Assembly (NCBI RefSeq): GCF_900112175.1
Contig: NZ_FOYT01000001.1
Coordinates: 682,001 to 746,000 of the forward strand
Length of the DNA: 64,000 nt
DNA from: Halogeometricum rufum
GTDB lineage: Archaea; Halobacteriota; Halobacteria; Halobacteriales; Haloferacaceae
Reading direction: 5' to 3'
The notes under the pieces are model-generated. The model was not told the DNA's origin, did no database searches, and was given only the letters and a program-made list of their open reading frames with translations. Made by a program: the position numbers and the translations under genes. Below are positions 43,974 to 53,919 of this stretch, in pieces (within the stretch, counting starts at the first letter, position 1; each line of letters opens with the position of its first letter).

Positions 43974-46718
43974 CTACTCGTCTTCAGCGAGGCGCTCCTG
44001 CCACTCCTGCACCCGTTGCACGACGTCCAGCGGCGACTGCGAGTTCACGTCCGTCTCGCGGAGTTCGTCGGCGACGGCCGCCAGTTCGGGGTCTATCGCC
44101 GTCTCGTCGTCGCCGGCGTCGCCGGAGTCGGCACCCCCGACGGCCTCGGTTCCGCCGTTCGCCGCCCGGCGCGTCTGCTGGACGGCGGCGGTGCCGTTCT
44201 CGCGCCGGTCGTCGGCCGCCGTCCCGGCCGCGCCGTCGTCCGTCGCGCCGGAACTGAACTGCCCGGACGACAGGTCGAACACGGCCTGCACGGGGCCGTC
44301 GCTGCCGCCGCCTCTCGCCTCGATGGCTTTCTCCGCGCGCAGTCTCTCCAGTACGTCGCCGGCGCGGGAGACGACCGGTTCCGGCACGCCCGCCAGGTCG
44401 GCGACGTGGATGCCGTAGGACCGGTCGGTCGGACCGTCCTGGACGGTTCGGAGGAACGTCACGTCGCCGTCGCGTTCCTCCGCCGCGACGTGGACGTTCG
44501 CCACCCGGTCGAGGTGGTCCGCCAGCGAGGTGAGTTCGTGGTAGTGCGTCGCGAAGAGCGTCTTCGCGCGAATCTCGTTGTGCAGGTACTCCGTCGCCGC
44601 CCACGCGATGGAGATGCCGTCGTAGGTGGCCGTCCCGCGGCCCACCTCGTCGAGGACGACCAGCGAGTCCTCGGTGGCCGAGTGGAGGATGTTCGAAAGC
44701 TCCTGCATCTCCACCATGAACGTCGACCGGCCCTGCGCGAGTTCGTCCAGCGCGCCGACGCGGGTGTAGATGCCGTCGACGACGCCGATTTCGGCCGCGC
44801 GAGCGGGGACGAAGCTCCCCACCTGCGCGAGGAGGACGATGAGCGCGGCCTGTCGCATGTACGTGGACTTCCCGCTCATGTTCGGCCCGGTGACGATGAG
44901 AAAGCCCCGCTCGCGGTCCATGAACAGGTCGTTCGGGACGAACTCGGTCGTTCGCTCCACCACCGGGTGCCGGCCCGCCTCGATGCGGACGGGACCGGGT
45001 TCGGCCAGCGTCGGGCGCGTCCAGTCGTTGCCGGCGGCGTGCGCGGCGAGGGAGGCCAGCACGTCCACCTCGGCGAGGGCGCGCCCGACGTCCTGCAGGA
45101 GTTCGGCGCGTTCGGCGACGCGTTCGCGGAGTTCGCAGAACAGGTCGTACTCCAGTTCGCCGCGGGCCTCCTCCAGCCGGAGAATCTCGCGCTCCCGTTC
45201 CTCTAACTCCTCGGTGACGAACCGCTTCGAGTTCTTCAGCGTCTTTATCTCGCGGTAGTGTTCGGGCACCTGGTCGGCGACGGACTTGCCCACCTGGATG
45301 TAGTGGCCGTCCGTCTTGTTCCGGTCCACCGTGACGTGCGAGAGCCCGTACTGGCGCTTCTCGCGCTCCGCGAGCGTGTCTATCCACTCCTCGGCCGCCT
45401 CGTGGCGGTCGACGAGTTCGTCGAGTTCGTCGTCGTAGCCCTTCCGAAACAGCCCGCCCTGCCGCACCGTCTTCGGCGGGTCGTCGGCGAGTGCGTCGGC
45501 CAACTCGTCGCGGAGGGCCGCGGCCGCCTCGCGGTCCGGTCCGGCCACCACGTCCGCCACCGGCGAGTCCGCCAGCGGACTCTCCTCGACGGCCTCCGCG
45601 ACGGCCGGGAGGACCGAGAGCGTGTCGCGCACCGACAGCAGGTCCGAGGCGCCGGCGCTCCCGGAGGCGGCGCGGGCGGCGAGGCGTTCGAGGTCGTACA
45701 CGTCGTCGAGCGCGTCGCGCACTCGCTCGCGCGAGAGCGCCTCCCGGGCCAACGCGTCGACGGCGTCGAGGCGGCGTTCGAGTTCCTCGCGGTCACGGCG
45801 AGGGCGCGTCATCCACTCCCGAAGGAGTCGGCCGCCCGGACTCGTCACGGTGTGGTCGACGGCGTCGACCAGCGTTCCCTCCGTCTCGCCGTGCATCGTC
45901 TCCGTCAGTTCGAGGTTCCGCTGGGTCGTCGCGTCGAGTTCGAGGTGGTCGTTCGTCTCGTACGTCTGCAGGCGCGTCAGCGACTGGAGGACGCCCGCCC
46001 CCGTCTCCTCGACGTACCGGAGGACCGCGCCCGCCGCGCGAATCGCCAGGTCCGAATCCAGCCCGACGCTCTCCATCGTCTCGCGCCCGAACTGCTCGCG
46101 GACGACGTGTTTCGACCGGCCGGGCGCGAACGCCTCGGCCTCGAACAGCGACAGCGACGCGTCCGTCTCCTGCCGCAGGCGCGAGAGGAAGTCGTCGTCG
46201 CTGCGGACCGCCGGCCCGGGGAGTATCTCGACGGGTGCGAAACGGTACAGCTCCGAGTGGGCGGCGTCGACGTCGGCCGTCTCGGTGACGAAGAACTGAC
46301 CGGTCGTCACGTCGGCGAACGCCAGTCCGACCCCCGCGGCGTCCTCGGGCGCAACGACGGCGGCGATGTAGCGGGCGTCGGCGTCCGTCGTCTCCAGGAG
46401 GGTGCCGGGCGTGGCGACGCGCGTAATCTCCCGGTAGTGGCCGTCGTCGCCCTCGAACTGGTCGGCGACGGCGACGCGGTAGCCGCGTTCGACGAGGGTC
46501 TTCAGGTACGGCGTGAGGTCGTCCACCGGGACGCCGGCCATCGGATACGACGACCCGTGCGAGGACTTCTGCGACACCTTCAGGTCGAGTTCGTCGGCGA
46601 CGAACTCCGCGTCGTCTCCGAAGAACTCGTAGAAGTCGCCGCACTGCATCGTCAGCACGTCCGCGTCCGTCTCGGACTTCAAAGAGAGAAATTCCCCGAC
46701 GATTCCCTGCGAGGTCAT
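43974..46718 (-). CDS. mutS: DNA mismatch repair protein MutS
   Basis: A 914-residue MutS1-type protein. I start it at ATG 46718 (MTSQGIVGEFLSLKSETDAD); the open frame further upstream is not MutS-like. The mismatch-binding element GDFYEFFGDDAEF has the diagnostic Phe and Glu. The ATPase has Walker A GPNMSGKSTYMRQ near 610, LVVLDEVGRGTATYDGISIA and the ATHYHELTSLADHL switch. The linker before the C-terminal helix bundle (SSGQFSSGATDDGAAG and onward) is long and low complexity. It recognises mispairs and recruits MutL, whose gene is about 3.5 kb away on the same strand. Confidence 0.94.
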   Translation of the reverse strand: MTSQGIVGEFLSLKSETDADVLTMQCGDFYEFFGDDAEFVADELDLKVSQKSSHGSSYPMAGVPVDDLTPYLKTLVERGYRVAVADQFEGDDGHYREITRVATPGTLLETTDADARYIAAVVAPEDAAGVGLAFADVTTGQFFVTETADVDAAHSELYRFAPVEILPGPAVRSDDDFLSRLRQETDASLSLFEAEAFAPGRSKHVVREQFGRETMESVGLDSDLAIRAAGAVLRYVEETGAGVLQSLTRLQTYETNDHLELDATTQRNLELTETMHGETEGTLVDAVDHTVTSPGGRLLREWMTRPRRDREELERRLDAVDALAREALSRERVRDALDDVYDLERLAARAASGSAGASDLLSVRDTLSVLPAVAEAVEESPLADSPVADVVAGPDREAAAALRDELADALADDPPKTVRQGGLFRKGYDDELDELVDRHEAAEEWIDTLAEREKRQYGLSHVTVDRNKTDGHYIQVGKSVADQVPEHYREIKTLKNSKRFVTEELEEREREILRLEEARGELEYDLFCELRERVAERAELLQDVGRALAEVDVLASLAAHAAGNDWTRPTLAEPGPVRIEAGRHPVVERTTEFVPNDLFMDRERGFLIVTGPNMSGKSTYMRQAALIVLLAQVGSFVPARAAEIGVVDGIYTRVGALDELAQGRSTFMVEMQELSNILHSATEDSLVVLDEVGRGTATYDGISIAWAATEYLHNEIRAKTLFATHYHELTSLADHLDRVANVHVAAEERDGDVTFLRTVQDGPTDRSYGIHVADLAGVPEPVVSRAGDVLERLRAEKAIEARGGGSDGPVQAVFDLSSGQFSSGATDDGAAGTAADDRRENGTAAVQQTRRAANGGTEAVGGADSGDAGDDETAIDPELAAVADELRETDVNSQSPLDVVQRVQEWQERLAEDE

Positions 46719-46955
46719 ACTCCTACCTCGGCCGTCCGGCCGATAAAACGCTGTGGTCTCCCCGGTCGGGCTTCTCGGGGCCCTCCGTCGTCGGCACCGG
46801 ACGGCCGAACGTTCAAGTGGGAAGTGGCGGCCAGACTCGCCGTGACCTGACCGACGCCGCGGGCGACCACGCGGAGTGCGGCACCCCCGTCCGCGGAGAC
46901 GCGCATCGTCGACTCGACTCCGGTGCCGCCGGTTCGCCATCCGCCGAGCGACGCG

Positions 46956-47270
46956 TCAGACCGTGTCGTCGGGGTCGTGTCGCTCTCGCATCCGTTCGGC
47001 TTCCGTGCGGTAGCGTTCGACCGTCTCGGGGTCATCGACCGTCGACAACCGCGCCGTCGCCACGTCCCGGGCGGCGGTGACGGTCGGTCCGGGACTGCTG
47101 CCGTAGCGGTTGAACGCCCACTCCTTCTGGAGGTACCGCGCGCCGTCCAGCGTCGCGTAGACGACGACGAGGATGTTCGGCGAGTCCGCCGAGTACGTCC
47201 GCTCGACCATCCACACCTGCGTCTCCTCGGCGTCGTCCACCCCCGCCGTCGATGTCGTGTCTAGCTCCAT
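46956..47270 (-). CDS. Conserved haloarchaeal small protein, function unknown
   Basis: A 104-residue soluble acidic protein starting MELDTTSTAGVDDAEETQVW. A central block (VWMVERTYSADSPNILVVVY, then ATLDGARYLQKEWAFNRYG) looks conserved-protein-like, and the C terminus is a charged helix (ETVERYRTEAERMRERH). I know no family for it. The upstream part of the open frame (to 47357) is Arg-rich and rejected. It lies between mutS and the orphan nuoCD gene. Confidence 0.6.
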   Translation of the reverse strand: MELDTTSTAGVDDAEETQVWMVERTYSADSPNILVVVYATLDGARYLQKEWAFNRYGSSPGPTVTAARDVATARLSTVDDPETVERYRTEAERMRERHDPDDTV

Positions 47271-47388
47271 GTGTGAGACGACGCGTCCCGCGGAGAAAAC
47301 GGCCGTAACCGGTTCTCGCCGTCCGAGAATCGGCGACGGTCGCCGCGCGCACCGCACCCCCGTTCGGGTGCGTCGACTCGGAGACCGT

Positions 47389-49041
47389 TCAGCGGTCCAC
47401 CTCGCCCATGATGGTGTCGAGACTCCCGAGCGTGGCTATCAGGTCCGGTACGTACTCGCCGCGCGCCATCTCGGGGAGCGCCTGCAGGTGCGAGAACGAC
47501 GGCCCGCGAATCTTGAACCGCGCGGGCGTCTCGGTGCCGTCCGAGCGGACGTAGATGCCGAGTTCGCCCTTCGCGGCTTCGACCGCTCGGAACACCTCGG
47601 TGTCGTCCTCGGGACGTATCGTCCGGGGCACGTTCGACTGGATGGTCCGCTCGTCCTCGGGCCAGTCTTCGAGCAGGTCGGCGCACTGTTCGACGATGCG
47701 CGCGGACTCCTCTATCTCGCGGAGGCGGACGAGCAGACGGCTGAAGTTGTCACAGCCGTCCTCGGTGACGACGTTCCAGTCGAGTTCGTCGTAGTAGCCG
47801 TACGGGTCGTCCCGCCGCAGGTCGTAGTCGACGCCCGACCCGCGCGCCACGGGACCCGTACAGCCGTAGGCCTTCGCCACGTCCGGGGGCAGGTGGCCGG
47901 TGTCGACGGTCCGGACCTGAAATATCTCGTTGGCCGTCAACAGGTCGTGGTACTCCTCTAACTTCGCCGGCAGGCCGTCGACGAAGGCGTGCACCTTCTC
48001 GAAGAACTCCTCGCGCGGTTCGGGCAGGTCCCAGACGACGCCGCCGAGGCGGAAGTAGTTGAACATCAGTCGCTGGCCGGTCACGTCCTCCAGGATGTCC
48101 TGTAACTTCTCTCTGTCTCGAATCGCGTACATGAACGTCGCGGTGAACTCGCCGCTGACGTCCAGGGCGTACGCGCCGACGGCGAGAAAGTGCGCGAGCA
48201 TCCGCGACAGTTCGGCTACCATCGTCCGGACGACCTGTGCGTACTCGGGAACGTCGACGTCGGCGAGCGTTTCGGCGACCCGGGCGTACGCCCACTCGTT
48301 CAACAGGCCCGCGCCGCTCCAGTCCCAGCGGTCGGGGTACGGCATTATCTGGTGGCGGTACGTCTTCGACTGGCACATCTGCTCCTCACAGCGGTGGATG
48401 TACCCGAGGTCCGGTTCCACGTCGACGACTTGCTCGCCGTCCAGCGTCACCTCCAGGTGGAGGACGCCGTGGGTCGCGGGGTGATGCGGCCCGACGTTGA
48501 GAAACAGCGTGTCGCCCTCCCGACCGTCGTCCTCGACCGGATTCGCGTGTTCGCTGAACGAGACGACCTGCGGGCGGTCTCGGTCGTACCCGCGCGAGAG
48601 CGGGTGACCCTGCCACGTCTCGGGGAGGAGGATGCGGCGGAGGTCCGGGTGGTCCTCGTACCGGACGCCGACGAGGTCGTACGCCTCGCGTTCGTGCCAT
48701 CCCGCCGTCGGGAAGACGGGAGCGGCGGACTCGCTCACGGGGGCGTCAGCGGGCAGGGGGACGACGACGCTCACCTCTCGGGTCGGGTCGTCGTACGACT
48801 TCAGGTGATACACCGTCTCGTATCTGTCCGCGTACTCCTGCGCCGTGACGCACGACAGGTGGTCGAAGCCCGCGTCGTCGCGAAGTCGCGTCAGCGTCGC
48901 CTGCACGTCGTCCGGGCGGACGACGAACCCGGGGGCGTTGACGTGGTCGTCCCGGCGGTACGCCAGGTCCGAGAGAAGCGCGTGAACTCCGCCCGCCGCC
49001 TCGACTTCGGCGCGGTCGGCGGACCGCGTGTCAAGACTCAT
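47389..49041 (-). CDS. nuoCD: NADH-quinone oxidoreductase-like subunit CD (NuoC-NuoD fusion)
   Basis: A 550-residue fusion. Residues 1-160 resemble NuoC (WHEREAYDLVGVRYEDHPDL, RRILLPETWQGHPLSRGYD). Residues 175-550 resemble NuoD, with VGPHHPATHGVLHLEVTLDG, the GYIHRCEEQM helix, RLGGVVWDLPEPREEFFEK and a terminal LGSLDTIMGEVDR. In complex I this subunit forms the quinone chamber beside NuoB. Here no other nuo gene adjoins it, unlike the usual haloarchaeal nuo operon, so it may be a second copy or an accessory module. The start at 49041 gives the fusion's natural N terminus; longer frames upstream are artefacts. Confidence 0.88.
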   Translation of the reverse strand: MSLDTRSADRAEVEAAGGVHALLSDLAYRRDDHVNAPGFVVRPDDVQATLTRLRDDAGFDHLSCVTAQEYADRYETVYHLKSYDDPTREVSVVVPLPADAPVSESAAPVFPTAGWHEREAYDLVGVRYEDHPDLRRILLPETWQGHPLSRGYDRDRPQVVSFSEHANPVEDDGREGDTLFLNVGPHHPATHGVLHLEVTLDGEQVVDVEPDLGYIHRCEEQMCQSKTYRHQIMPYPDRWDWSGAGLLNEWAYARVAETLADVDVPEYAQVVRTMVAELSRMLAHFLAVGAYALDVSGEFTATFMYAIRDREKLQDILEDVTGQRLMFNYFRLGGVVWDLPEPREEFFEKVHAFVDGLPAKLEEYHDLLTANEIFQVRTVDTGHLPPDVAKAYGCTGPVARGSGVDYDLRRDDPYGYYDELDWNVVTEDGCDNFSRLLVRLREIEESARIVEQCADLLEDWPEDERTIQSNVPRTIRPEDDTEVFRAVEAAKGELGIYVRSDGTETPARFKIRGPSFSHLQALPEMARGEYVPDLIATLGSLDTIMGEVDR

Positions 49042-49125
49042 ATCTCGACATCGGCGCGACACCGCCTCGCCCTTCTGCCGCAATCGTGAGGTCCCTTTTT
49101 GTGCGCCGGTTCCGGAGTCACCGTC

Positions 49126-49803
49126 GTGAAGTCGCTCCGCATTCGCCTCGGTCTCCCCGACCGGTTCGTCCATCCGATGCACGCGTTCGTGGCCGAGACG
49201 CCCGGCTTCAGACGGACGAGTCTGCTCCACTGGAATCCGGCCGTCGGCGAGCGAAACACCGTCCTCTTCCACGTCGACGGCGACGACCCCCGGCGCTACA
49301 CGGCGGCGCTCGACGCCTCGGCGTCGATTCTGGACTACGAAGTCGCCGACGCCGAGGACCGTCCCGGGTTCTACCTCGCGGTACAGGAAGAGCAACGGAA
49401 CGCCGACGCCACCCTCGTCGCGCCTTTCCTCGACACCGGCGTCGTCGTCGTCCCGCCGGTCGTCTACCGCGGAGACCGGCGCGTCGACATCTCCGTCGTC
49501 GGCGCGACGGGAGCCCTCGACGACGCCCTCGACGGTCTGCCGTCGGGCGTCGAGATGGACATCGTCAGGATTCGCGACTACACCGGCCGCGTCGCCGAAC
49601 CCGCGGCGGAACTCTCCGCACGACAGCGAGACGCACTCGCGGCGGCGGTCGAACTCGGCTACTACGGCGACCCGCGCGGCGCGTCCGTCGCCGACGTCGC
49701 CGAGCGACTCGACTGTTCGACCGGAACGGCGGCCGAGCACCTCCGAAAGGCCGAAGCGGCGGTGCTGGGCCGCGTCGTGGACGACGACCCGGTGCGGTGG
49801 TGA
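49126..49803 (+). CDS. HTH_10 (bacterio-opsin activator-like) transcription regulator
   Basis: A 225-residue regulator starting with GTG at 49126 ([20 protein letters not shown]). The C-terminal 55 residues are the HTH_10 domain: [49 protein letters not shown]. The N-terminal 150 residues form the family's sensor-like region of unknown ligand. Such Bat-type regulators control many haloarchaeal operons. It is divergent from nuoCD, 84 bases between starts, and so may regulate it. Confidence 0.88.
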   Translation: MKSLRIRLGLPDRFVHPMHAFVAETPGFRRTSLLHWNPAVGERNTVLFHVDGDDPRRYTAALDASASILDYEVADAEDRPGFYLAVQEEQRNADATLVAPFLDTGVVVVPPVVYRGDRRVDISVVGATGALDDALDGLPSGVEMDIVRIRDYTGRVAEPAAELSARQRDALAAAVELGYYGDPRGASVADVAERLDCSTGTAAEHLRKAEAAVLGRVVDDDPVRW

Positions 49804-49906
49804 CTGGGCCCTCGAGGCGGTGACGGTACCCGTTTGCTGCCTTCTGAGTATCAGTTCTGAAAATCGCCGCGGTACAGTTATCTATCATGTTGCGAAAAGG
49901 GGGACG

Positions 49907-51580
49907 ATGCTCAGTTCGTTGCTCACCCGATTCGTGAATGCGCTTCCGGTGGGCGGCGACCGCCCACGGACCGACGGGGGTCTCGCGGCCGGAGACCACC
50001 AGACGGTATCCGGCGTCGCGCGCTCGCTCGACAGCACACAGCTTCTGGAGAGCGTCGGCGCCCCCACGTTCGTCCTCGACGCTCAGGGCGTCGTCGTCGC
50101 GTGGAACCGCCAGCTAGAGAACCTCACCGCGGTCCCCGCGTCCGAGGCGCTCGGCTCCGAGCACGCCAGCGAGGCGTTCTATCCCGACGGCCGTCGGGCG
50201 AAGACGCTCGCCGACAAGGTGCTCGAAGCGCCTCGGAACGCCGAGACGGAGTTCGGCGTCGCCGCGACGGGCGACGGCGGGTTCGAGGACAGCAGCACGA
50301 TGGTGACCGGCGACGGCGTCGAACGGCACATCCGCTTCGTCGCCCAACCGGTGTTCGAGGACGGTGACCTCGTCGCCGTCGTCGAGACCATCTACGACCG
50401 CACGGACGTGGTCACGCGCCAGCGAGCCTCGACTCGACTCGTCGACGAACTGCTCGCGACCGTCAGCGCACTCGCCGACGGCGACCTGTCCGCACGCATC
50501 GACTTCGAAGACGACACCGACCACCTGGACGAGCGGACGCTGTCCGTCGTCCCCGAGTTCAACGCGATGGCCGAGCGCTTCGAGCGACTCGCCGAGGAGG
50601 TCGACGAGAAGGCGGTCCACCTGGGCGAGGCCATCGAACGCGCCGCCGACGCCGCGACGCGCATCGAGTCGCAGGTGACCGAACAGAGCGAACTGCTCGA
50701 CGAGGGCGCAGACGAGATGCAGGACCTCTCGGCGAGCATGGAGGAGATAGCCGCCACCTCCGACGACGTCGCGAGCTCCGCGGCGCAAGCGCAGACGGCG
50801 GCCGAGAGCGCACGGGGGGCGGGCGAGTCCGTCCGGTCGGCGACCGACAACGTCATCGACATCTCCGACGACCTGCTCGCCACCGTCACCGAACTCCAAG
50901 AGCGAATGGGCGCTATCGAGGAAGTCGTCGAGGTCATCGCAGAGGTCGCAGACCGGACGAACCTGCTGGCGCTGAACGCCAACATCGAAGCCGCGCGCGC
51001 CGGCGAGGCGGGCGAGGGGTTCTCCGTCGTCGCCGACGAGGTGAAACAACTCGCCAACCAGACGCACGAGCACACGGAGGAGATCGCACAGAGCATCGAA
51101 CAGATTCAGGAACAGGCCGACGAGACGGTGACGGCCTCCGAGGAGTCCCACGAGCAGATTCAGGTCGCCTCCGGCGAGATAGAAGACGTCCTCGAGTCGC
51201 TCGAGGAGATCGCTCAGGCGACGGACGCCGCCGCGGACGGTATCGGCGAAGTCGCGCGGGCGACCGACAGTCAGGCGAAGAACATCGAGGAGGTCACCAC
51301 GACCATCCAGACCGCGCAGACGCACGCGTTCGACGCGCGCGACGCCTCCACCGAGATAACCGACGCGACGGCCGACCAGACGATGGCGCTGGACGAACTC
51401 ACCGACCGCGTCGCGCGTCTCTGCGGCGGCGACGTCTCGGCGACGTTCGAGGCCAGCGAGTTCGACGTGGTCGCCTCGGACTTCGACGAGGGCGAGATGG
51501 ACGACGACGCGTCGCCACCGACCGACGCCGAACCCGCGGAGGCCGCGCCGACCGACGGCGGGACCGACGCGGGTCGGTGA
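49907..51580 (+). CDS. Soluble PAS-HAMP methyl-accepting signal transducer
   Basis: A 557-residue transducer starting [20 protein letters not shown]. It has no membrane segment. A PAS-like sensor ([31 protein letters not shown]) lies at about 45-165. A HAMP-like linker follows ([20 protein letters not shown]). The rest is the long coiled-coil signalling domain with the tip hairpin [20 protein letters not shown] followed by [18 protein letters not shown], which contacts CheA and CheW. It is thus a cytoplasmic sensor for taxis or related behaviour; the ligand or cofactor is unknown. A TATA-like TTATCTATC about 27 bases upstream supports the start. Confidence 0.9.
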   Translation: MLSSLLTRFVNALPVGGDRPRTDGGLAAGDHQTVSGVARSLDSTQLLESVGAPTFVLDAQGVVVAWNRQLENLTAVPASEALGSEHASEAFYPDGRRAKTLADKVLEAPRNAETEFGVAATGDGGFEDSSTMVTGDGVERHIRFVAQPVFEDGDLVAVVETIYDRTDVVTRQRASTRLVDELLATVSALADGDLSARIDFEDDTDHLDERTLSVVPEFNAMAERFERLAEEVDEKAVHLGEAIERAADAATRIESQVTEQSELLDEGADEMQDLSASMEEIAATSDDVASSAAQAQTAAESARGAGESVRSATDNVIDISDDLLATVTELQERMGAIEEVVEVIAEVADRTNLLALNANIEAARAGEAGEGFSVVADEVKQLANQTHEHTEEIAQSIEQIQEQADETVTASEESHEQIQVASGEIEDVLESLEEIAQATDAAADGIGEVARATDSQAKNIEEVTTTIQTAQTHAFDARDASTEITDATADQTMALDELTDRVARLCGGDVSATFEASEFDVVASDFDEGEMDDDASPPTDAEPAEAAPTDGGTDAGR

Positions 51581-51656
51581 GGCGTCGCGACGAGACCCCC
51601 CCGCCGTCCGGCCCCGTTCGTTCCCGACTGTTCTCTTCGCCGTCCGCCGCCCCGAC

Positions 51657-52466
51657 TCACTCCGACGATACCGCGCAGACGTCGGTGTACTCCACCTCCG
51701 CGACGGAGTCGATGGGGTCGTCGCCGCAGACGGGGCAGTCGGGGTTCTGCTGGTACGGCACCGTCTCGAACGTCATGTCCATCGCGTCGTAGAACAGGAG
51801 GCGACCGACGAGAGGGTCGCCGGCCTCCAGCACGAGTTTCACGGCCTCCGTCGCCTGGATACAGCCGACGGTCCCCGGGAGGACGCCGAGGACGCCCGTC
51901 GTCGCGCAGTCGGGAACCGTCCCGGGTTCGGGTGCCTCCGGGAACAGACAGCGGTAACACGGCCCGTCCGGCGCCAGCGTCGTCACCTGCCCCTCGAACT
52001 TGTATATCGCGCCGTGCGCCACCGGGATGTCGTGGAGTCGGCAGAAGTCGTTGACGAGGTAGCGCGTCGGGAAGTTGTCCGAGGCGTCCACCACCACGTC
52101 GTAGTCGGCGAGGAGTTCGACGTTCGCCTTCTCCAGTCGTGTCTCGTACGTCTCGACGGTCACGTCGGGGTTGAGGCCGCGGACGAACGCGGCCGCGCTC
52201 TCGGCCTTCGGCGTCCCCACGTCGTCGTCGCGGTGGACGACCTGTCGCTGGAGGTTGCTCCGTTCGACCACGTCGTCGTCGACGACGCCGAGGCGGCCGA
52301 CGCCCGCGGCGGCGAGGTACTGAATCACCGGCGACCCCAGACCGCCCGCGCCGACGACCAGCACGGACGCGTCGAGGAGCCGTTTCTGCCCCTGCGGTCC
52401 CACCTCGTCCATGATGATGTGTCTGGAGTAGCGGTCGAGTTGCGTCGCGTCGAGTGAGAGAGACAT
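51657..52466 (-). CDS. ubaA: E1-like SAMP-activating enzyme (UbaA/MoeB/ThiF family)
   Basis: A 269-residue adenylating enzyme starting MSLSLDATQLDRYSRHIIMD. The nucleotide-binding VLVVGAGGLGSPVIQYLAAA and RSNLQRQVVH blocks are intact. Zinc-binding pairs CYRC and CPVC and the catalytic Cys region (PDCATTGVLG) are present. In haloarchaea this single E1 activates the ubiquitin-like SAMP proteins for protein conjugation, and for sulfur transfer in tRNA thiolation and molybdopterin synthesis. It is divergent from a rhodanese gene, which fits the sulfur role. Confidence 0.88.
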   Translation of the reverse strand: MSLSLDATQLDRYSRHIIMDEVGPQGQKRLLDASVLVVGAGGLGSPVIQYLAAAGVGRLGVVDDDVVERSNLQRQVVHRDDDVGTPKAESAAAFVRGLNPDVTVETYETRLEKANVELLADYDVVVDASDNFPTRYLVNDFCRLHDIPVAHGAIYKFEGQVTTLAPDGPCYRCLFPEAPEPGTVPDCATTGVLGVLPGTVGCIQATEAVKLVLEAGDPLVGRLLFYDAMDMTFETVPYQQNPDCPVCGDDPIDSVAEVEYTDVCAVSSE

Positions 52467-52631
52467 ACCCGACGTTGGTCGGTGAGCCGAATAAATCCGC
52501 GCCCGGCGGCGGCGAGGGTCGCCGTTCGCCGACCGACGACGCAAGCGCCCGCGCCCCCGTCTGTCACGACGAATCGTGAGAGAGCCTCCCGAATCGAAGA
52601 CGGTTTGAGACGCCGTCCGTCAGCCACGGGT

Positions 52632-52952
52632 ATGGTCACGGAGACGAACCCGGAGACGCTGGTGGCGAAACTGGAAGACGACGACACCGAGACGACGGTC
52701 GTGGACATCCGCGACCCGTCCTCGTACGCCGCCGGCCACATCGAGGGCGCGGTGAACCTCCCCGCGTCGCGTCTCTCGCTCGCGACGGTCGACTCCGACT
52801 GGAGCGACGACGTGGTCGTCGCCTGCTACGTCGGCCAGAGTTCCCGCCGCGTCGCCTCGTTGCTCGACTCGCACCTCGACGCCTCCGTCTCCAGTCTCCG
52901 CGGCGGGTTCGACGCGTGGGACGGCCCCACGGACTCCGGCCACGACGCCTGA
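52632..52952 (+). CDS. Single-domain rhodanese sulfurtransferase
   Basis: A 106-residue rhodanese starting MVTETNPETLVAKLEDDDTE. The fold is recognisable from VVDIRDPSSYAAGHIEGAVN and the active-site loop VACYVGQSSRRVASLL, with Cys as the sulfur-carrying residue. It would pass persulfide sulfur to an acceptor. It is divergent from ubaA with 165 bases between starts, suggesting it may supply sulfur to the SAMP pathway; in some organisms this domain is fused to the E1 enzyme itself. Confidence 0.85.
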   Translation: MVTETNPETLVAKLEDDDTETTVVDIRDPSSYAAGHIEGAVNLPASRLSLATVDSDWSDDVVVACYVGQSSRRVASLLDSHLDASVSSLRGGFDAWDGPTDSGHDA

Positions 52953-53021
52953 CCGCCCCGCTCCCGTCGCCCCCGGCGTCGAACGCCGGGCTTATTTCTG
53001 TGCCGTGTGACCACGGGACAG

Positions 53022-53834
53022 ATGGCGGGGACTCACGCACTCGGCCGCGAGCCGAACGCTCGACGCCGGTACGGCCGCCGCGTCGGTGCGCTCTTCGCGC
53101 TCGGACTCCTCGGTATCGCGTCCCTCGGCGCGACGCTCGCCGCCACCGGGTTGCTCCCGTCGCCCCCGGGGAGTTCACCGCTCGTCGTCCTCGCCCTCTC
53201 GCTTCTCACCCCGACGGCGTTGCTCGTCGTCGCCGTCCTCGTCGGGACGTTCGCCACCGCGCGCGTCGGCCTGCGCTCACTCGTCGCCGAACGCGCGGAC
53301 GGCGGCGACCCCGTCCTCCCGCAACTGCGCCGAACCGGTCCGCGAGCGCTCCTCGCCGGTATCGTCGTCGGCTTCCTGCTGGCGGCGCTCGACGTGACGT
53401 TCTCTCCGCTCGGGGCCGTCCCGGCGTCGGCGACGGCGACGCCGACGCTCGTCCACATCGTCGCCTCCGCGCCCGTCAGGTTCCTCTACGGCGGACTGAC
53501 CGAGGAACTCCTGCTGCGCTGGGGCCTGATGTCGGCGCTCGCGTGGGTCGGCTGGCGCGCCGCGGGCGGGGTCAGTCGCCCCGGACCCGACGTGATGTGG
53601 CCGGCCATCGTCCTCACCGCACTCGTCTTCGGCATCGGACACCTCCCCGCGCTCGCGGGACTCGGACCGCTCACGTTCCCGACGGTGATTCGGACCGTCC
53701 TCCTGAACGCCATCGGCGGCGTCGTCTACGGCTGGTTCTTCTGGCGGTGGCACCTCGAAGCCGCGATGCTCGCGCACGCGGGGACGCACGTGGCGTTCAT
53801 CGGTCTCTCGGTCCTCGGATTCGCGTTGACGTGA
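53022..53834 (+). CDS. CPBP-family (CAAX/Abi-like) intramembrane protease
   Basis: A 270-residue membrane protein with about seven hydrophobic segments. Catalytic motifs of the CPBP glutamic-type intramembrane proteases are present: EELLLRWG (EExxxR), FGIGHLPAL (His), and LAHAGTHVAF (His). The ATG at 53022 is favoured because a CTTATTT box is centred about 27 bases upstream; a GTG at 53007 is an alternative. Substrate unknown. The family often protects against or processes peptides. Confidence 0.85.
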   Translation: MAGTHALGREPNARRRYGRRVGALFALGLLGIASLGATLAATGLLPSPPGSSPLVVLALSLLTPTALLVVAVLVGTFATARVGLRSLVAERADGGDPVLPQLRRTGPRALLAGIVVGFLLAALDVTFSPLGAVPASATATPTLVHIVASAPVRFLYGGLTEELLLRWGLMSALAWVGWRAAGGVSRPGPDVMWPAIVLTALVFGIGHLPALAGLGPLTFPTVIRTVLLNAIGGVVYGWFFWRWHLEAAMLAHAGTHVAFIGLSVLGFALT

Positions 53835-53919
53835 GTCGGGTGTCGTCGCGACACCTCGCGCGCGTCGGCGTCGTCACTCGCCGGGCGGCGTCGAAAGAAA
53901 GTCGGAGTCGAGCGTCGGA

